This document shows, piece by piece, positions 1-8,009 of a DNA stretch of 33,770 nucleotides. Positions within the stretch are counted from its first letter, which is position 1. Each line of letters begins with the position of its first letter. The notes under the pieces were generated by a model, which was not told the DNA's origin, ran no database searches, and saw only the letters and a list, made by a program, of their open reading frames with translations. Position numbers and translations under genes: made by a program. Origin of the DNA: an uncultured Photobacterium sp. (lineage in GTDB: Bacteria > Pseudomonadota > Gammaproteobacteria > Enterobacterales > Vibrionaceae); assembly GCA_947039005.1 (NCBI GenBank), contig CAMQXY010000027.1, positions 1 through 33,770 of the forward strand, read 5' to 3'.

Positions 1-54
1 TGCGAGGTGCGAGGTGCGAGGTGCGAGGTGCGAGGTGCGAGGTGCGAGGTGCGA
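1..54. repeat. 7-bp tandem repeat (TGCGAGG)n
   Basis: Seven exact copies of TGCGAGG followed by a partial copy (TGCGA), cut by the left edge of the window, so the array may be longer. It is non-coding and lies downstream of the csrB terminator. The unit length of 7 is not a multiple of 3. Arrays like this can change copy number by replication slippage. No function can be read from the sequence. Confidence 0.95.
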
Positions 55-125
55 ATAAAAGCAAATCCCTCTGAAAGAATCAAATTTAACACTACTGTAA
101 TGCAGCAAATTTCATTGAGTATCGC

Positions 126-159
126 AAAAAAAGAGAGGGCGCGACTTTCGTCGCGCCCT
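126..159 (-). terminator. Intrinsic terminator of csrB
   Basis: On the minus strand, a GC-rich 9-bp stem (GGGCGCGAC / GTCGCGCCC) closes a GAAA tetraloop. It is followed by CTCT and seven T residues. This is a classic strong rho-independent terminator and sets the csrB 3' end. Confidence 0.93.
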
Positions 160-598
160 TAGGTCTTACGTGCAGCTATCCCGCTACTATGTTGCTCCCT
201 GCATCCATCCTTTGACTGCTGTGTTCCGTCAGCATTGTCCTTTGTACTTCATCCTGAAGTTGTTCCTATGGCCATCCTAACCCGTCATCACATCCTGTTC
301 TGACTCTCATCTCCTTCCTGGAGGTGTCCTTTACTTCATCCTGAAGTGATCCTTTATGCCTCAATCCTAGAGGTGTCCTTTACTTCGTCCTGAAGTGATC
401 CTAGTCTTCCTGACAGGTAAACATCCTGCTTACCTTTTTTACCGCATCCTACGGTGTTCCCTTCACATTCCATGTCCGATAAACCATCCTAGTTTACCAG
501 TATCTCATCCTGAGACTGCCTGTATCCGTGGCGCTTTCCTATTCCGTTGTGTCAGTTCCTTCCGACACCATTAAGATTACGCTTTTCCTTCTTATCTA
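126..598 (-). ncRNA. csrB: CsrB-family regulatory sRNA
   Basis: CsrB sequesters the RNA-binding translational regulator CsrA on many GGA motifs. Read on the minus strand, this stretch has about 33 GGA triplets, many in AGGA or CAGGATG context at the tips of short hairpins. ACTTCAGGATGAAGT occurs at 246-260 and 333-347, and a one-base variant at 382-396. Stretches such as AAAGGACACCTCCAGGA and GCAGGGAGCAACA match E. coli CsrB as I remember it. The 3' end is a strong intrinsic terminator. As in E. coli, the gene lies near syd. The 5' end is an estimate just downstream of an AT-rich promoter zone; I could not choose a single -10. An internal 32-nt near-duplication makes it longer than E. coli CsrB (about 370 nt). 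CsrC is a related family, but the synteny favours CsrB. Confidence 0.93.
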
Positions 599-735
599 CA
601 ATCTACATATAAAAACTTTTTGATATTTTTTTTCATTAAATTTCACACAAAAACAAAATAATAGTTAAATATCAATTAGATACAAATTAATAAAGAGTAA
701 TATACGCTAACAATACACTCAATGTCTCACGGCTT

Positions 736-753
736 TGTGAGAGATCTCTTACA
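736..753 (-). promoter_or_regulatory. UvrY/GacA (VarA)-type binding site upstream of csrB
   Basis: TGTGAGAGATCTCTTACA is an 18-bp inverted repeat. It matches the known TGTAAG-N6-CTTACA box of the UvrY/GacA/VarA response regulators with one mismatch. It lies about 140-155 bp upstream of the estimated csrB start, the kind of distant position known for csrB activation in enterobacteria. This supports BarA/UvrY (VarS/VarA) control of csrB. Because the site sits between divergent genes, an effect on the gene starting at 844 is also possible. Confidence 0.85.
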
Positions 754-767
754 ACAGTATTAGCAAT

Positions 768-806
768 TTGACTAAGGTGACTATTCATACTGATATCCAC
801 TATACT
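768..806 (+). promoter_or_regulatory. Possible promoter of the DUF2789 gene
   Basis: TTGACT at 768-773 is followed 17 bp later by TGATAT at 791-796. A better -10 (TATACT, 801-806) lies just downstream but would pair with a poorer -35 (TGACTA, 778-783). One of the two arrangements is likely, since this is the only upstream region the gene at 844 has. Confidence 0.4.
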
Positions 807-843
807 CACATAAATAGAATACATTGCTAAATAAGGAGCAGAG

Positions 844-1074
844 ATGGAAGCATTCAATCACAATTTGGCTAGTTTATTCAGTCAATTAGGCTTAGATAAC
901 TCAACCGAATTTATTGAGAATTTTTTATGTACTCACTCATTAGATCAGCAACAAAAATTAGCTGAAGCGCCCTTTTTTGCACCTGCCCAACAGCAATTTA
1001 TCAATGAAGCACAACAACAAGATGCTGATTGGAGTGAAGTCATTGATCAATTAGATACTTTACTTCGAAAATAA
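844..1074 (+). CDS. DUF2789 family protein
   Basis: A 76-residue protein of unknown function. The start (SLFSQLGL), the middle LAEAPFFAPAQQQFI and the end (DADWSEVIDQLDTLLR) fit the DUF2789 family of small proteobacterial proteins. It has no signal peptide or membrane segment, is acidic, and is probably a cytoplasmic helical protein. AAGGAG lies six bases before the ATG and fixes the start. The next gene starts 25 bp downstream on the same strand with its own ribosome binding site, so the two may form a small operon ending at the terminator at 1378. No function is known to me. Confidence 0.75.
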   Translation: MEAFNHNLASLFSQLGLDNSTEFIENFLCTHSLDQQQKLAEAPFFAPAQQQFINEAQQQDADWSEVIDQLDTLLRK

Positions 1075-1099
1075 TCACTACGTTTATCAAGGAACCAAG

Positions 1100-1372
1100 A
1101 TGTCAACCATCACTCAAGAAATAGAACAGGCGATAGCAAGCTTAGTGGCTGATAATAAGCAACCATCAATAGCACTGATTAAGGCACGCCTTACAACGCC
1201 ATTGCCTATTCCTGTGATTATAAAAGCACTACAAGCATGGCAAAAAAATGCCAAAGTACCACACATAGAAAAACAACAACGCGTATTAACCGCAGACCAA
1301 CGCATTGAACAACTTGAACAACAAGTACTTGCACTCTCGACGCGCTTAGCACGATTAGAAGCAGACCGTTAA
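1100..1372 (+). CDS. Small helical protein with C-terminal coiled coil, function unknown
   Basis: A 90-residue protein I do not recognise with certainty. Residues 1-50 look like a compact helical fold (QAIASLVADNKQPSIALIKARL, then a PLPIPVIIKALQAW segment), reminiscent of the N-terminal helix-turn-helix of KfrA-type DNA-binding proteins. Residues 66-89 (RIEQLEQQVLALSTRLARL) form a heptad-like coiled coil that would favour dimerisation. AAGGA sits 6 bases before the ATG. It follows the DUF2789 gene by 25 bp and is closed by an intrinsic terminator right after the stop codon. A DNA-binding role is only a guess from fold resemblance. Confidence 0.65.
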   Translation: MSTITQEIEQAIASLVADNKQPSIALIKARLTTPLPIPVIIKALQAWQKNAKVPHIEKQQRVLTADQRIEQLEQQVLALSTRLARLEADR

Positions 1373-1377
1373 TGAGG

Positions 1378-1407
1378 AAAAAGCACCTGAATTAAAGGTG
1401 CTTTTTT
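1378..1407. terminator. Bidirectional terminator between convergent genes
   Basis: An 11-bp stem AAAAAGCACCT / AGGTGCTTTTT with a 7-base loop, followed by T residues on both strands. It starts five bases after the stop codon of the gene at 1100-1372 and lies just beyond the stop of the convergent DUF2310 gene, so it probably serves both. Confidence 0.9.
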
Positions 1408-1410
1408 ATA

Positions 1411-2187
1411 TTATTGAAAATTCCACGACATATTAGATACAATTCGACAACGATCACATTTAAAATGGAACAGTCCATGCAGCGCTTCTGGCACTCGCCA
1501 TTCACCACCACAACTTGGACATCGGCGGGCTAATTCATCCGCTTTACTTTCACCACCAACACGATACTGGTAGTAATACGTCGGCACCTCTGTCGTGGTT
1601 TCAATATGACGACATAATTCGCGTCCACGAATAAACAATTCACTGTTTACATCACCAATTTCAGCTAATGCCATATTAACGGCTGTTGGACTTTTGATTG
1701 CCATTTGAATTTCATCAAAAGCTTGCCATTCGGTCTGCCATTTTATAATCGCTTTATAATCACCGTCTGTTGTTGCACCGGTTTGATATAACGGGATCGG
1801 CAATAATGTATCGCCACTACGAAGCGGTGAACAACTGTGGACATAAGTGGTATATAGCACTTGCCATGAAGGTGAAAAACTTTCAGCAACCGAGTCTGAA
1901 TTAAGATCAACCCCTAATATTTTCATTTTTGGCGCCAGCAAACACGCTAACGTTAATAGCTCATAACACTGGGTCACTTGGGGGCTATTATAGCGAGAAT
2001 GTAAACTTTCTTTATCAGGGCATACTACCCGCACTCGAAAGATACCGTCATCAATAACGACAGGAAATTCACGACCAAGCACTTGGCCGTTATAACGCAG
2101 TGCATCCATTAAGCCATTAATAGCAATATCGACTTGCGATAACGTTGTGTTATCAAAACATTCAAATTGTAGCTCAACAACAAACAC
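1411..2187 (-). CDS. DUF2310 zinc-ribbon protein
   Basis: A 258-residue cytoplasmic protein of the DUF2310 family (Zn-ribbon, possibly nucleic-acid-binding; biochemical role unknown). The C-terminus carries four cysteines at 223, 226, 244 and 247 in CPSC...CDRC arrangement, a complete zinc ribbon. The rest has no recognisable catalytic motif. Translation begins at GTG: GAGG lies 8 bases upstream, inside the end of syd. Only 3 bp separate the two genes, so they are cotranscribed and probably translationally linked. This pairing with syd suggests, but does not show, a link with membrane or secretion quality control. Confidence 0.8.
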   Translation of the reverse strand: MFVVELQFECFDNTTLSQVDIAINGLMDALRYNGQVLGREFPVVIDDGIFRVRVVCPDKESLHSRYNSPQVTQCYELLTLACLLAPKMKILGVDLNSDSVAESFSPSWQVLYTTYVHSCSPLRSGDTLLPIPLYQTGATTDGDYKAIIKWQTEWQAFDEIQMAIKSPTAVNMALAEIGDVNSELFIRGRELCRHIETTTEVPTYYYQYRVGGESKADELARRCPSCGGEWRVPEALHGLFHFKCDRCRIVSNMSWNFQ

Positions 2188-2190
2188 TAC

Positions 2191-2745
2191 TTATTCCTCT
2201 GTCACTAATGGCTGCAATTGCTGTAAGAACGTCACTACATCATTGGCTAACACTTGGCGAGTATCTTTACCCAATGTTTCTAACACCACTTGACCGGTTA
2301 AATTACAAATAGAAATAACTTGTGATTCATCATCTACAACGGCAATAAAGACTGTCGGTTTAAGTTTCATTCGACGTTGAGTCACTAAGTGCCCTAAAAT
2401 ATTTTGTTGTAACAGTTCAAGATCGTCATCATTAAATACCTGTAATAAATCCAGTGATAAATCACCAAATATAGCGCTCATATCACCGCTATATTGCGAT
2501 CCATAAAAAGCATTGATATCACTATAAAGTGATAAATCCATGCCTTTCTCGACCCCTTCTAGGCTAATTATAGGTTGACGTTCAATCGGTTTCCAAGTCA
2601 CATTTTGACCGTCATCAACAACGACACAAGGTGAAATAAGCCCAACTAAATGCTCACTTTCGGGAAAACCGCGATCTGCATCACACCATGCTTGCAAATA
2701 ACGAGAAGAAAAATCAGATAAAGCGCAGGTAACAGGATGATTCAT
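2191..2745 (-). CDS. syd: SecY-interacting protein Syd
   Basis: Syd is a peripheral cytoplasmic-face protein that binds SecY and is proposed to check SecY complexes. The 184-residue product is the usual family size (E. coli 181) and has typical segments: a start with DFSSRYLQAWCDADRGFPESE, a middle SDINAFYGSQYSGDM, and a C-terminal half rich in beta strands. An upstream in-frame ATG at 2757 has no ribosome binding site, whereas the ATG at 2745 is preceded by GAGG at 5-8 bases, so I take the shorter form. It is the first gene of a pair with the DUF2310 gene and is divergent from queF across about 85 bp. Confidence 0.92.
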   Translation of the reverse strand: MNHPVTCALSDFSSRYLQAWCDADRGFPESEHLVGLISPCVVVDDGQNVTWKPIERQPIISLEGVEKGMDLSLYSDINAFYGSQYSGDMSAIFGDLSLDLLQVFNDDDLELLQQNILGHLVTQRRMKLKPTVFIAVVDDESQVISICNLTGQVVLETLGKDTRQVLANDVVTFLQQLQPLVTEE

Positions 2746-2831
2746 TCGCAACCTCATAAAAGATTCAGTAGACTTTAGGTTTAAGCCGTTTCGACGGACG
2801 TTTATTCTAATCCAAGAGTGTCATAGACAGT

Positions 2832-3683
2832 ATGAGTAAATATAAAGACGCTAAAGAATTAGCCGGTTTAACCCTTGGCAAAAAGACAGAGTATAAAGAT
2901 CAGTACGACCCATCGCTACTGCAACCTGTACCAAGAAGCTTAAACCGTACCGATATTAATATCAGCGATGACGCACTGCCATTTACTGGCTATGATATTT
3001 GGACATTATACGAATTATCTTGGCTCAATAAAAAAGGCTTACCACAAGTCGCTATTGGTGAGGTGCGTTTACCTGCATCAAGCCCTAATCTTATTGAATC
3101 TAAATCGTTTAAATTGTACCTCAACAGCTTCAACCAAACGCGTTTTAATGGTTGGCAAGATATCGCGGATACTTTACAAATCGATTTGTCACACTGTGCA
3201 GGTGAAGATGTTGATGTCACGATTCAACCACTCACAGATTTTAATGACCAACCGATTGTTAATTTCTTTGGTGAGTGTATTGATGACCAAGATATTGAAA
3301 TTAATGACTATACTTTTAAGCCTGAATACCTTGAAGGCGCAGCAAATAATAACGATCTTGTAGAAGAAATTGTTCATAGTCATCTATTAAAATCAAACTG
3401 CTTAATTACCAACCAACCCGATTGGGGCAGTGTCCGTATTGCCTATAAAGGTAATCGTATTGATCGTGAACAATTACTGCGTTACATCGTGTCTTTTCGT
3501 AATCACAATGAATTCCACGAACAGTGTGTAGAACGTATTTTTAACGATATTATGCGTTTTTGTCAGCCAGAGTTACTGACGGTTTATGCTCGCTACACCC
3601 GCCGTGGTGGTTTAGATATCAACCCATATCGTACTAATATGGGCAAAACGCCAAGCGATAATTTCCGTCTTGCGCGTCAGTAA
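2832..3683 (+). CDS. queF: NADPH-dependent 7-cyano-7-deazaguanine reductase QueF
   Basis: QueF reduces the nitrile of preQ0 to the amine of preQ1 using NADPH, a step in queuosine tRNA modification. The 283-residue product is the long bimodular (YqcD-type) form, as in E. coli (282). Visible features are the QueF motif [11 protein letters not shown] at 89-99, the catalytic Cys190 in [13 protein letters not shown], and Asp197 in the same segment, at the E. coli positions. It is divergent from syd, as in enterobacteria. A weak hairpin downstream may end the transcript. I see no preQ1 riboswitch-like leader in the short 86-bp upstream gap. Confidence 0.97.
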   Translation: MSKYKDAKELAGLTLGKKTEYKDQYDPSLLQPVPRSLNRTDINISDDALPFTGYDIWTLYELSWLNKKGLPQVAIGEVRLPASSPNLIESKSFKLYLNSFNQTRFNGWQDIADTLQIDLSHCAGEDVDVTIQPLTDFNDQPIVNFFGECIDDQDIEINDYTFKPEYLEGAANNNDLVEEIVHSHLLKSNCLITNQPDWGSVRIAYKGNRIDREQLLRYIVSFRNHNEFHEQCVERIFNDIMRFCQPELLTVYARYTRRGGLDINPYRTNMGKTPSDNFRLARQ

Positions 3684-3704
3684 TTAGATCTTAACGACGA
3701 ATTC

Positions 3705-3752
3705 AACATTAAGTCCGGTAAAAACCTTCACTTTGCTGGACTTGATGTTTTA
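3705..3752 (+). terminator. Possible terminator after queF
   Basis: AACATTAAGTCC pairs with GGACTTGATGTT with one internal mismatch, and T residues follow. The 21-base loop is unusually long, so this is only a candidate. Confidence 0.4.
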
Positions 3753-3804
3753 AGCCAGTAAAATCAACACCATCTTGTGTGTTATTTTGCTGTTTTGAGA
3801 TTAT

Positions 3805-6084
3805 ATGAATTTTCACGGCCTATTTCTTTCTGGGTTAGTCTTACTAACAACCTCATTTGATCTTCAAGCAAAAATATATAGCTCGCCGATCCTCATCGAA
3901 GCCCATAATTTACTGGTTAATCAACCACAAAAAACACTTTCAATCACTGAAAACTACCTAGAACAACGTCGGCTGAGTAAACCTCAAGATCCTTCACGGG
4001 TTCATCTTAATGGTGAAGCTGATCATTCAACACGAACGCCTCTCAATACTATTAATGCACTACAGATCCAAGCCCAAGCTTTATCATTGTTACAACGACC
4101 AGAACAAGCTATCCGTATTATCAAAAAAGCCGAAAAAATGGCACTTAAAAATAATTTCACGTTCAGTGTCTTTGAAAGTCGAATTCTATTAGCCCAATTT
4201 TACTGGGTAAACTTAAGTAATAGTGCCACTGCGCTAAAAATGCTTAATACCATTAACGTTGATATGCAGCAATCACCACCGATAAAACTAACCTGCCAAC
4301 TACAAGAATTAAAATATCGGTCACTGATACTACGGGCACTAATTGAATCAAGTATTGGTAAAGATGAAGCTGCAGAAAAATTATTTATCAAAGCAAAAGG
4401 TTATTTAGTCGCATTTAACGATAAAGATGAAACCATTAACTATCAACTGACATTAGGCCAACACTATTTACGCCATGATCACTATGATATGGCACTTGAT
4501 CGACTACTCAGTGGATATTGGCTGGCTGTTGAAAATGATGATCAACCACAAATTGCACGCGCTAACTATGAATTAGCTAAACTATTTGAAAAACGGCATG
4601 TGTTTGATAAAGCCTTAGAGCACGCAACTCAAGCGGGTGAGTTTTTTGAGCGCTATCAACGCACTCAACAATTAGCAAAAACATTGACTCTAATCGCCTC
4701 AATTTATGAACAACAAGGGCGCTATAACCTTGCTCTGGTGCATTACTTTAATGCGCTTGACCAAGAAAACCAGCTTAAGCATGATATTAGATCTGCAAGT
4801 TTACGACTCAATATTGCGCGGGTTTACTTACACTTAAATAATTATGAAAAAGCAGAGCGGTATATCATACAAGCCCGTAATCTTGCCTTACAAAGTGGTA
4901 ATGAAGGTATTGCAGCAGAGAGTCAAATTCTTCAAGGACAATTAGAGCTAGAAGAAGGAAATTTAGATAATGCCGTTACTTCACTTCAAGCTGGATTAAT
5001 ATCAGCAAGCCGTATTGGCGCAACAAATTTACAATTAATGGGGGAGTCAATATTATCGGAATCATTTGAAAAACAAAATGATTACTATAATGCACTCCTC
5101 AGTCAGCGTCGCTATGAACAACTGTATGCTGGCAAGCAAAAAAATACCATAAAAAGCAATACTGAAGTATTTAAACAACAACAAAAAATGATGGAACGTT
5201 CACTCAAGCTTGAAGAAATGGAACGTGAGCAATTCATTAATCAAAACGCACTGTATAAACAACAACAAATATCTTTAGCCTTGATTGGCGTGTTAGTGAT
5301 TATGTTATTACTGTTATGGCGTCGCCAATACATGAATAAACAGCTAAAACAACAACTCACTAAATTAACAACTGATTACTATACTCACCCTAGAAGTGGA
5401 TTACGTAACCTACGGATGCTGAATGCACGATTAGCAAATTCACTCCAACAAAGTAGTGCTAACTTTGAACAATGGCACCTTGGTGAAATTATTAATGAAC
5501 CTTTAAGTGATAGGCTCCGATTTGCCTTATTTGAAGTCTCATTTCTAAAACGTATTTATCTGGAAAAAGGCTATCGACAAGGGTTAACTGCAGAAAAAGA
5601 ATTTGGCAATTATTTGCAACAACAAGTCTTAGAACCTGCTCGTATCTATCATTTTTCTGATGCGATGTTTTTATATATCGAGCCCAATTCGCGCCTAAGC
5701 TGTGATCCAAAACAACTGGCAGAATCTATGCAGCAATTAATTGATAATTATACCTTGCCCTTGAACATCGACAATTCATTACAAATAGGCATGGCTGAAT
5801 ATCCATTTTTACCCCGCGCATATACGGCGATTAATGATCAAGAATTAATCGATATTTTACTAATGACTGTCGATGCTGGTGTTAGTCTCAATGACAAACA
5901 CCCAGGTAGTCATTGGATCCATTTGTGTGCCATTGATGCGGCACCAGCAGCCAGTTTTGTCAGCGATAATATTCGCCGTTCTTGTATTGAAGGAATAGAT
6001 AACGGATTAGTAAAAGTACGCAGTTCAACTAAAAATGAAATAATATGGAACTACGATCACAATCCTAATAAAGATATCAATTAA
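3805..6084 (+). CDS. TPR-repeat membrane protein with degenerate GGDEF-like C-terminal domain
   Basis: A 759-residue predicted inner-membrane protein. An N-terminal signal peptide ends near LQA-KIY (about residue 23). Residues about 75-430 are helical repeats of TPR type (ANYELAKLFEKRHVFDKALEHA, LNIARVYLHLNNYEKAERYI). A charged coiled coil (about 450-485) leads into one membrane helix at about 489-506, after which the chain is cytoplasmic. The last 250 residues resemble a GGDEF fold, but where GGDEF is expected the sequence reads FSDAM (617-621), so cyclic-di-GMP synthesis is unlikely. The layout suggests a periplasmic TPR sensor coupled to a non-catalytic output domain. No ribosome binding site is obvious. 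The next gene, 96 bp downstream, also has a broken GGDEF domain. The GGDEF assignment is inference from weak similarity. Confidence 0.7.
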   Translation: MNFHGLFLSGLVLLTTSFDLQAKIYSSPILIEAHNLLVNQPQKTLSITENYLEQRRLSKPQDPSRVHLNGEADHSTRTPLNTINALQIQAQALSLLQRPEQAIRIIKKAEKMALKNNFTFSVFESRILLAQFYWVNLSNSATALKMLNTINVDMQQSPPIKLTCQLQELKYRSLILRALIESSIGKDEAAEKLFIKAKGYLVAFNDKDETINYQLTLGQHYLRHDHYDMALDRLLSGYWLAVENDDQPQIARANYELAKLFEKRHVFDKALEHATQAGEFFERYQRTQQLAKTLTLIASIYEQQGRYNLALVHYFNALDQENQLKHDIRSASLRLNIARVYLHLNNYEKAERYIIQARNLALQSGNEGIAAESQILQGQLELEEGNLDNAVTSLQAGLISASRIGATNLQLMGESILSESFEKQNDYYNALLSQRRYEQLYAGKQKNTIKSNTEVFKQQQKMMERSLKLEEMEREQFINQNALYKQQQISLALIGVLVIMLLLLWRRQYMNKQLKQQLTKLTTDYYTHPRSGLRNLRMLNARLANSLQQSSANFEQWHLGEIINEPLSDRLRFALFEVSFLKRIYLEKGYRQGLTAEKEFGNYLQQQVLEPARIYHFSDAMFLYIEPNSRLSCDPKQLAESMQQLIDNYTLPLNIDNSLQIGMAEYPFLPRAYTAINDQELIDILLMTVDAGVSLNDKHPGSHWIHLCAIDAAPAASFVSDNIRRSCIEGIDNGLVKVRSSTKNEIIWNYDHNPNKDIN

Positions 6085-6180
6085 ATATACCAATGAATCC
6101 AAACTCTGACAAATAGCACTAACTATCATGTTTCATTTTTGGTAGCATGTTACGATAAAAACAGTAACATTATGAATTAA

Positions 6181-7776
6181 ATGGATTTTAATCGTATTAG
6201 TGCAGACGTATACCCAATGACAGATATCAGTACCTTTGTTGCCGAAGTCAGTGTTCTAAAACAACGGTTAGACCTAGCCCAACTTTCTTACCGTGATTCA
6301 ACTCTAAAATCGCGGCGCGAAATTGTAATATTAAAACGCCTCATTACTCGATTAACCATCGCTTGTCGAGGTCTCGATACGGATCTCGACAATACATTAC
6401 AAACAATAACGCATGATCTTGAACAACCATTAGAAATTAGTCGACTCATTCCTCGTTTAGCGATTGTTGAACGTCTTGTTATTCAGCAAGCTGATGTGAT
6501 CCAATGCCAAAATAAGCACTTACAACATCATATAAATCAACGTGGTCAGACTCTATTACGTTACCAAGGTTTACCTACATCACTACAACGTGACTTACAT
6601 CATCTTTTCAACCAACAATCAACGACATTATTAGATAACCATCAACGTATATTTCGCTTACTCGAATTGTATGAGCGCAGTATAAAATTAATTGCCGCGA
6701 ACAATAACGGCTCGACGTTATCGAGTGATAATCAGCAAAACTTTAAGGTTGATCTGGTCGCTGAATTACAGCATCTTATTACTGAAATAGATTTCACCAA
6801 TGAGCAAGGTGAACAACTGTTTGCTATTCGAAATCAATTAGCACAAGGCGTCGATCAAGCAACGCTACTGACATTGTTATTACAAATTTTACGTCTTATT
6901 GTCTCAGGCACTCACGCGGAACGTCATACTTCGCAGCGATTTCTCAATACACTCAATAGTGATTTAGCCTCACTACAAAAAAACACCGCCAAAACAGCCA
7001 GTTCTTTTTGTGTCTTACATCAACACCGACGTGACTTCAACACCAGTATCTCAACGATGGCGACGAATATTAATCAAGAACTAAAGGCTAAAGACATCGC
7101 AAAAACACTGTCTTCATCATGGTTAAATATTGCCCAAGAATTACAGCAATTAGCCCAACGGAATAGTCAACTAGAACAACGAGAGCAAGCCCTCATAGAG
7201 CAGTTAAATCACAATGATAATAAGGTGCAACAGTTACAACAACAAACGCACAGTTATCACCAACGCTTAAGCCAACAAGAACAAAATATCTTCCGTGATA
7301 AGTTAACCTTAACCTATAACCGTAGTGCGTTTGATGATCGTCTTGAGCATGAATACCAACGCTGGTTACGTTATCAACATTCATTACTACTCGTACTGAT
7401 TGATATTGATAACTTTACTCATCTTAATGACAATTATGGCCATCATGCTGGCGATAAAGCGCTAAAAATTATCGCACAAACTATTACTCAACAACTTAAC
7501 CCAACCGATTTTATTGCTCGTTTTAACGAGGATGCATTTATATTATTAATCACCGATATTAATCAGCAACAATGTCATCAAGCCGTTAATAATATTCGCA
7601 CCGCAGTCACCCAACTACCGTTACATTTTAAAGGTCAAAGTGTCTCAATGTCAGTCTCTCTTTGTACCTCATTTTTTACCGATAATGATACGCCTAAAAA
7701 TGTAATACAACGCATTGAAACAGCATTACGCCATAGCCAAGGGCAACGCTGTAATACCGTTATTCATCATAATTAA
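6181..7776 (+). CDS. GGDEF-domain protein with degenerate active site
   Basis: A 531-residue cytoplasmic protein. Residues 1-370 are helical with a long coiled coil (about 310-370, rich in Gln). From about residue 372 there is a clear GGDEF domain: DKLTLTYNRSAFDDRL, the metal-binding LIDIDNF, NDNYGHHAGDKAL. The signature itself is NEDAF (449-453) instead of GGDEF, so both glycines and the catalytic Glu are lost. The RxxD inhibitory site is also absent (NPTD). It is therefore probably not an active diguanylate cyclase but may still bind GTP or a partner. The start is set by an in-frame stop just before the ATG; no good ribosome binding site is seen, and the Met at residue 13 is an alternative. 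Confidence 0.82.
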   Translation: MDFNRISADVYPMTDISTFVAEVSVLKQRLDLAQLSYRDSTLKSRREIVILKRLITRLTIACRGLDTDLDNTLQTITHDLEQPLEISRLIPRLAIVERLVIQQADVIQCQNKHLQHHINQRGQTLLRYQGLPTSLQRDLHHLFNQQSTTLLDNHQRIFRLLELYERSIKLIAANNNGSTLSSDNQQNFKVDLVAELQHLITEIDFTNEQGEQLFAIRNQLAQGVDQATLLTLLLQILRLIVSGTHAERHTSQRFLNTLNSDLASLQKNTAKTASSFCVLHQHRRDFNTSISTMATNINQELKAKDIAKTLSSSWLNIAQELQQLAQRNSQLEQREQALIEQLNHNDNKVQQLQQQTHSYHQRLSQQEQNIFRDKLTLTYNRSAFDDRLEHEYQRWLRYQHSLLLVLIDIDNFTHLNDNYGHHAGDKALKIIAQTITQQLNPTDFIARFNEDAFILLITDINQQQCHQAVNNIRTAVTQLPLHFKGQSVSMSVSLCTSFFTDNDTPKNVIQRIETALRHSQGQRCNTVIHHN

Positions 7777-8009
7777 CCGTATACCGCTACGCTTACCTCA
7801 CTCAACGCTATGCACTTATATTATTACTATCATTTACTGGTCAAAGATAAAATCACTGTGTATGGTAAAGAGATAAGAACAAATCCTATTACCGTCAACC
7901 CACTGTTCTTTCTTTGATTTTAGTGCTTGTCTCTTGACGATTATGCCTTGTGCCACCGCCTTGTCTCAATCAATGAACATTGCTTTTCATCATTACCAGG
8001 GAGGTTATT

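Noticed and set aside
180..600. A CRISPR or dispersed-repeat interpretation of the repeated ATCCT/GTCCT motifs
   Set aside because: The motifs are irregularly spaced GGA-loop hairpins on the minus strand, ending in a terminator, which identifies CsrB.
6148..6175. TGTTAC / GTAACA inverted repeat between the two GGDEF-like genes
   Set aside because: Only 6 bp with no T-run and next to a start codon; could be a chance palindrome, so not listed as a terminator or operator.
7875..7910. AAGAACA / TGTTCTT inverted repeat followed by T-rich sequence, as a terminator of the gene at 6181-7776
   Set aside because: The stem is 7 bp with a 22-base loop and no uninterrupted T-run, and lies 100 bp past the stop codon; too weak to call.
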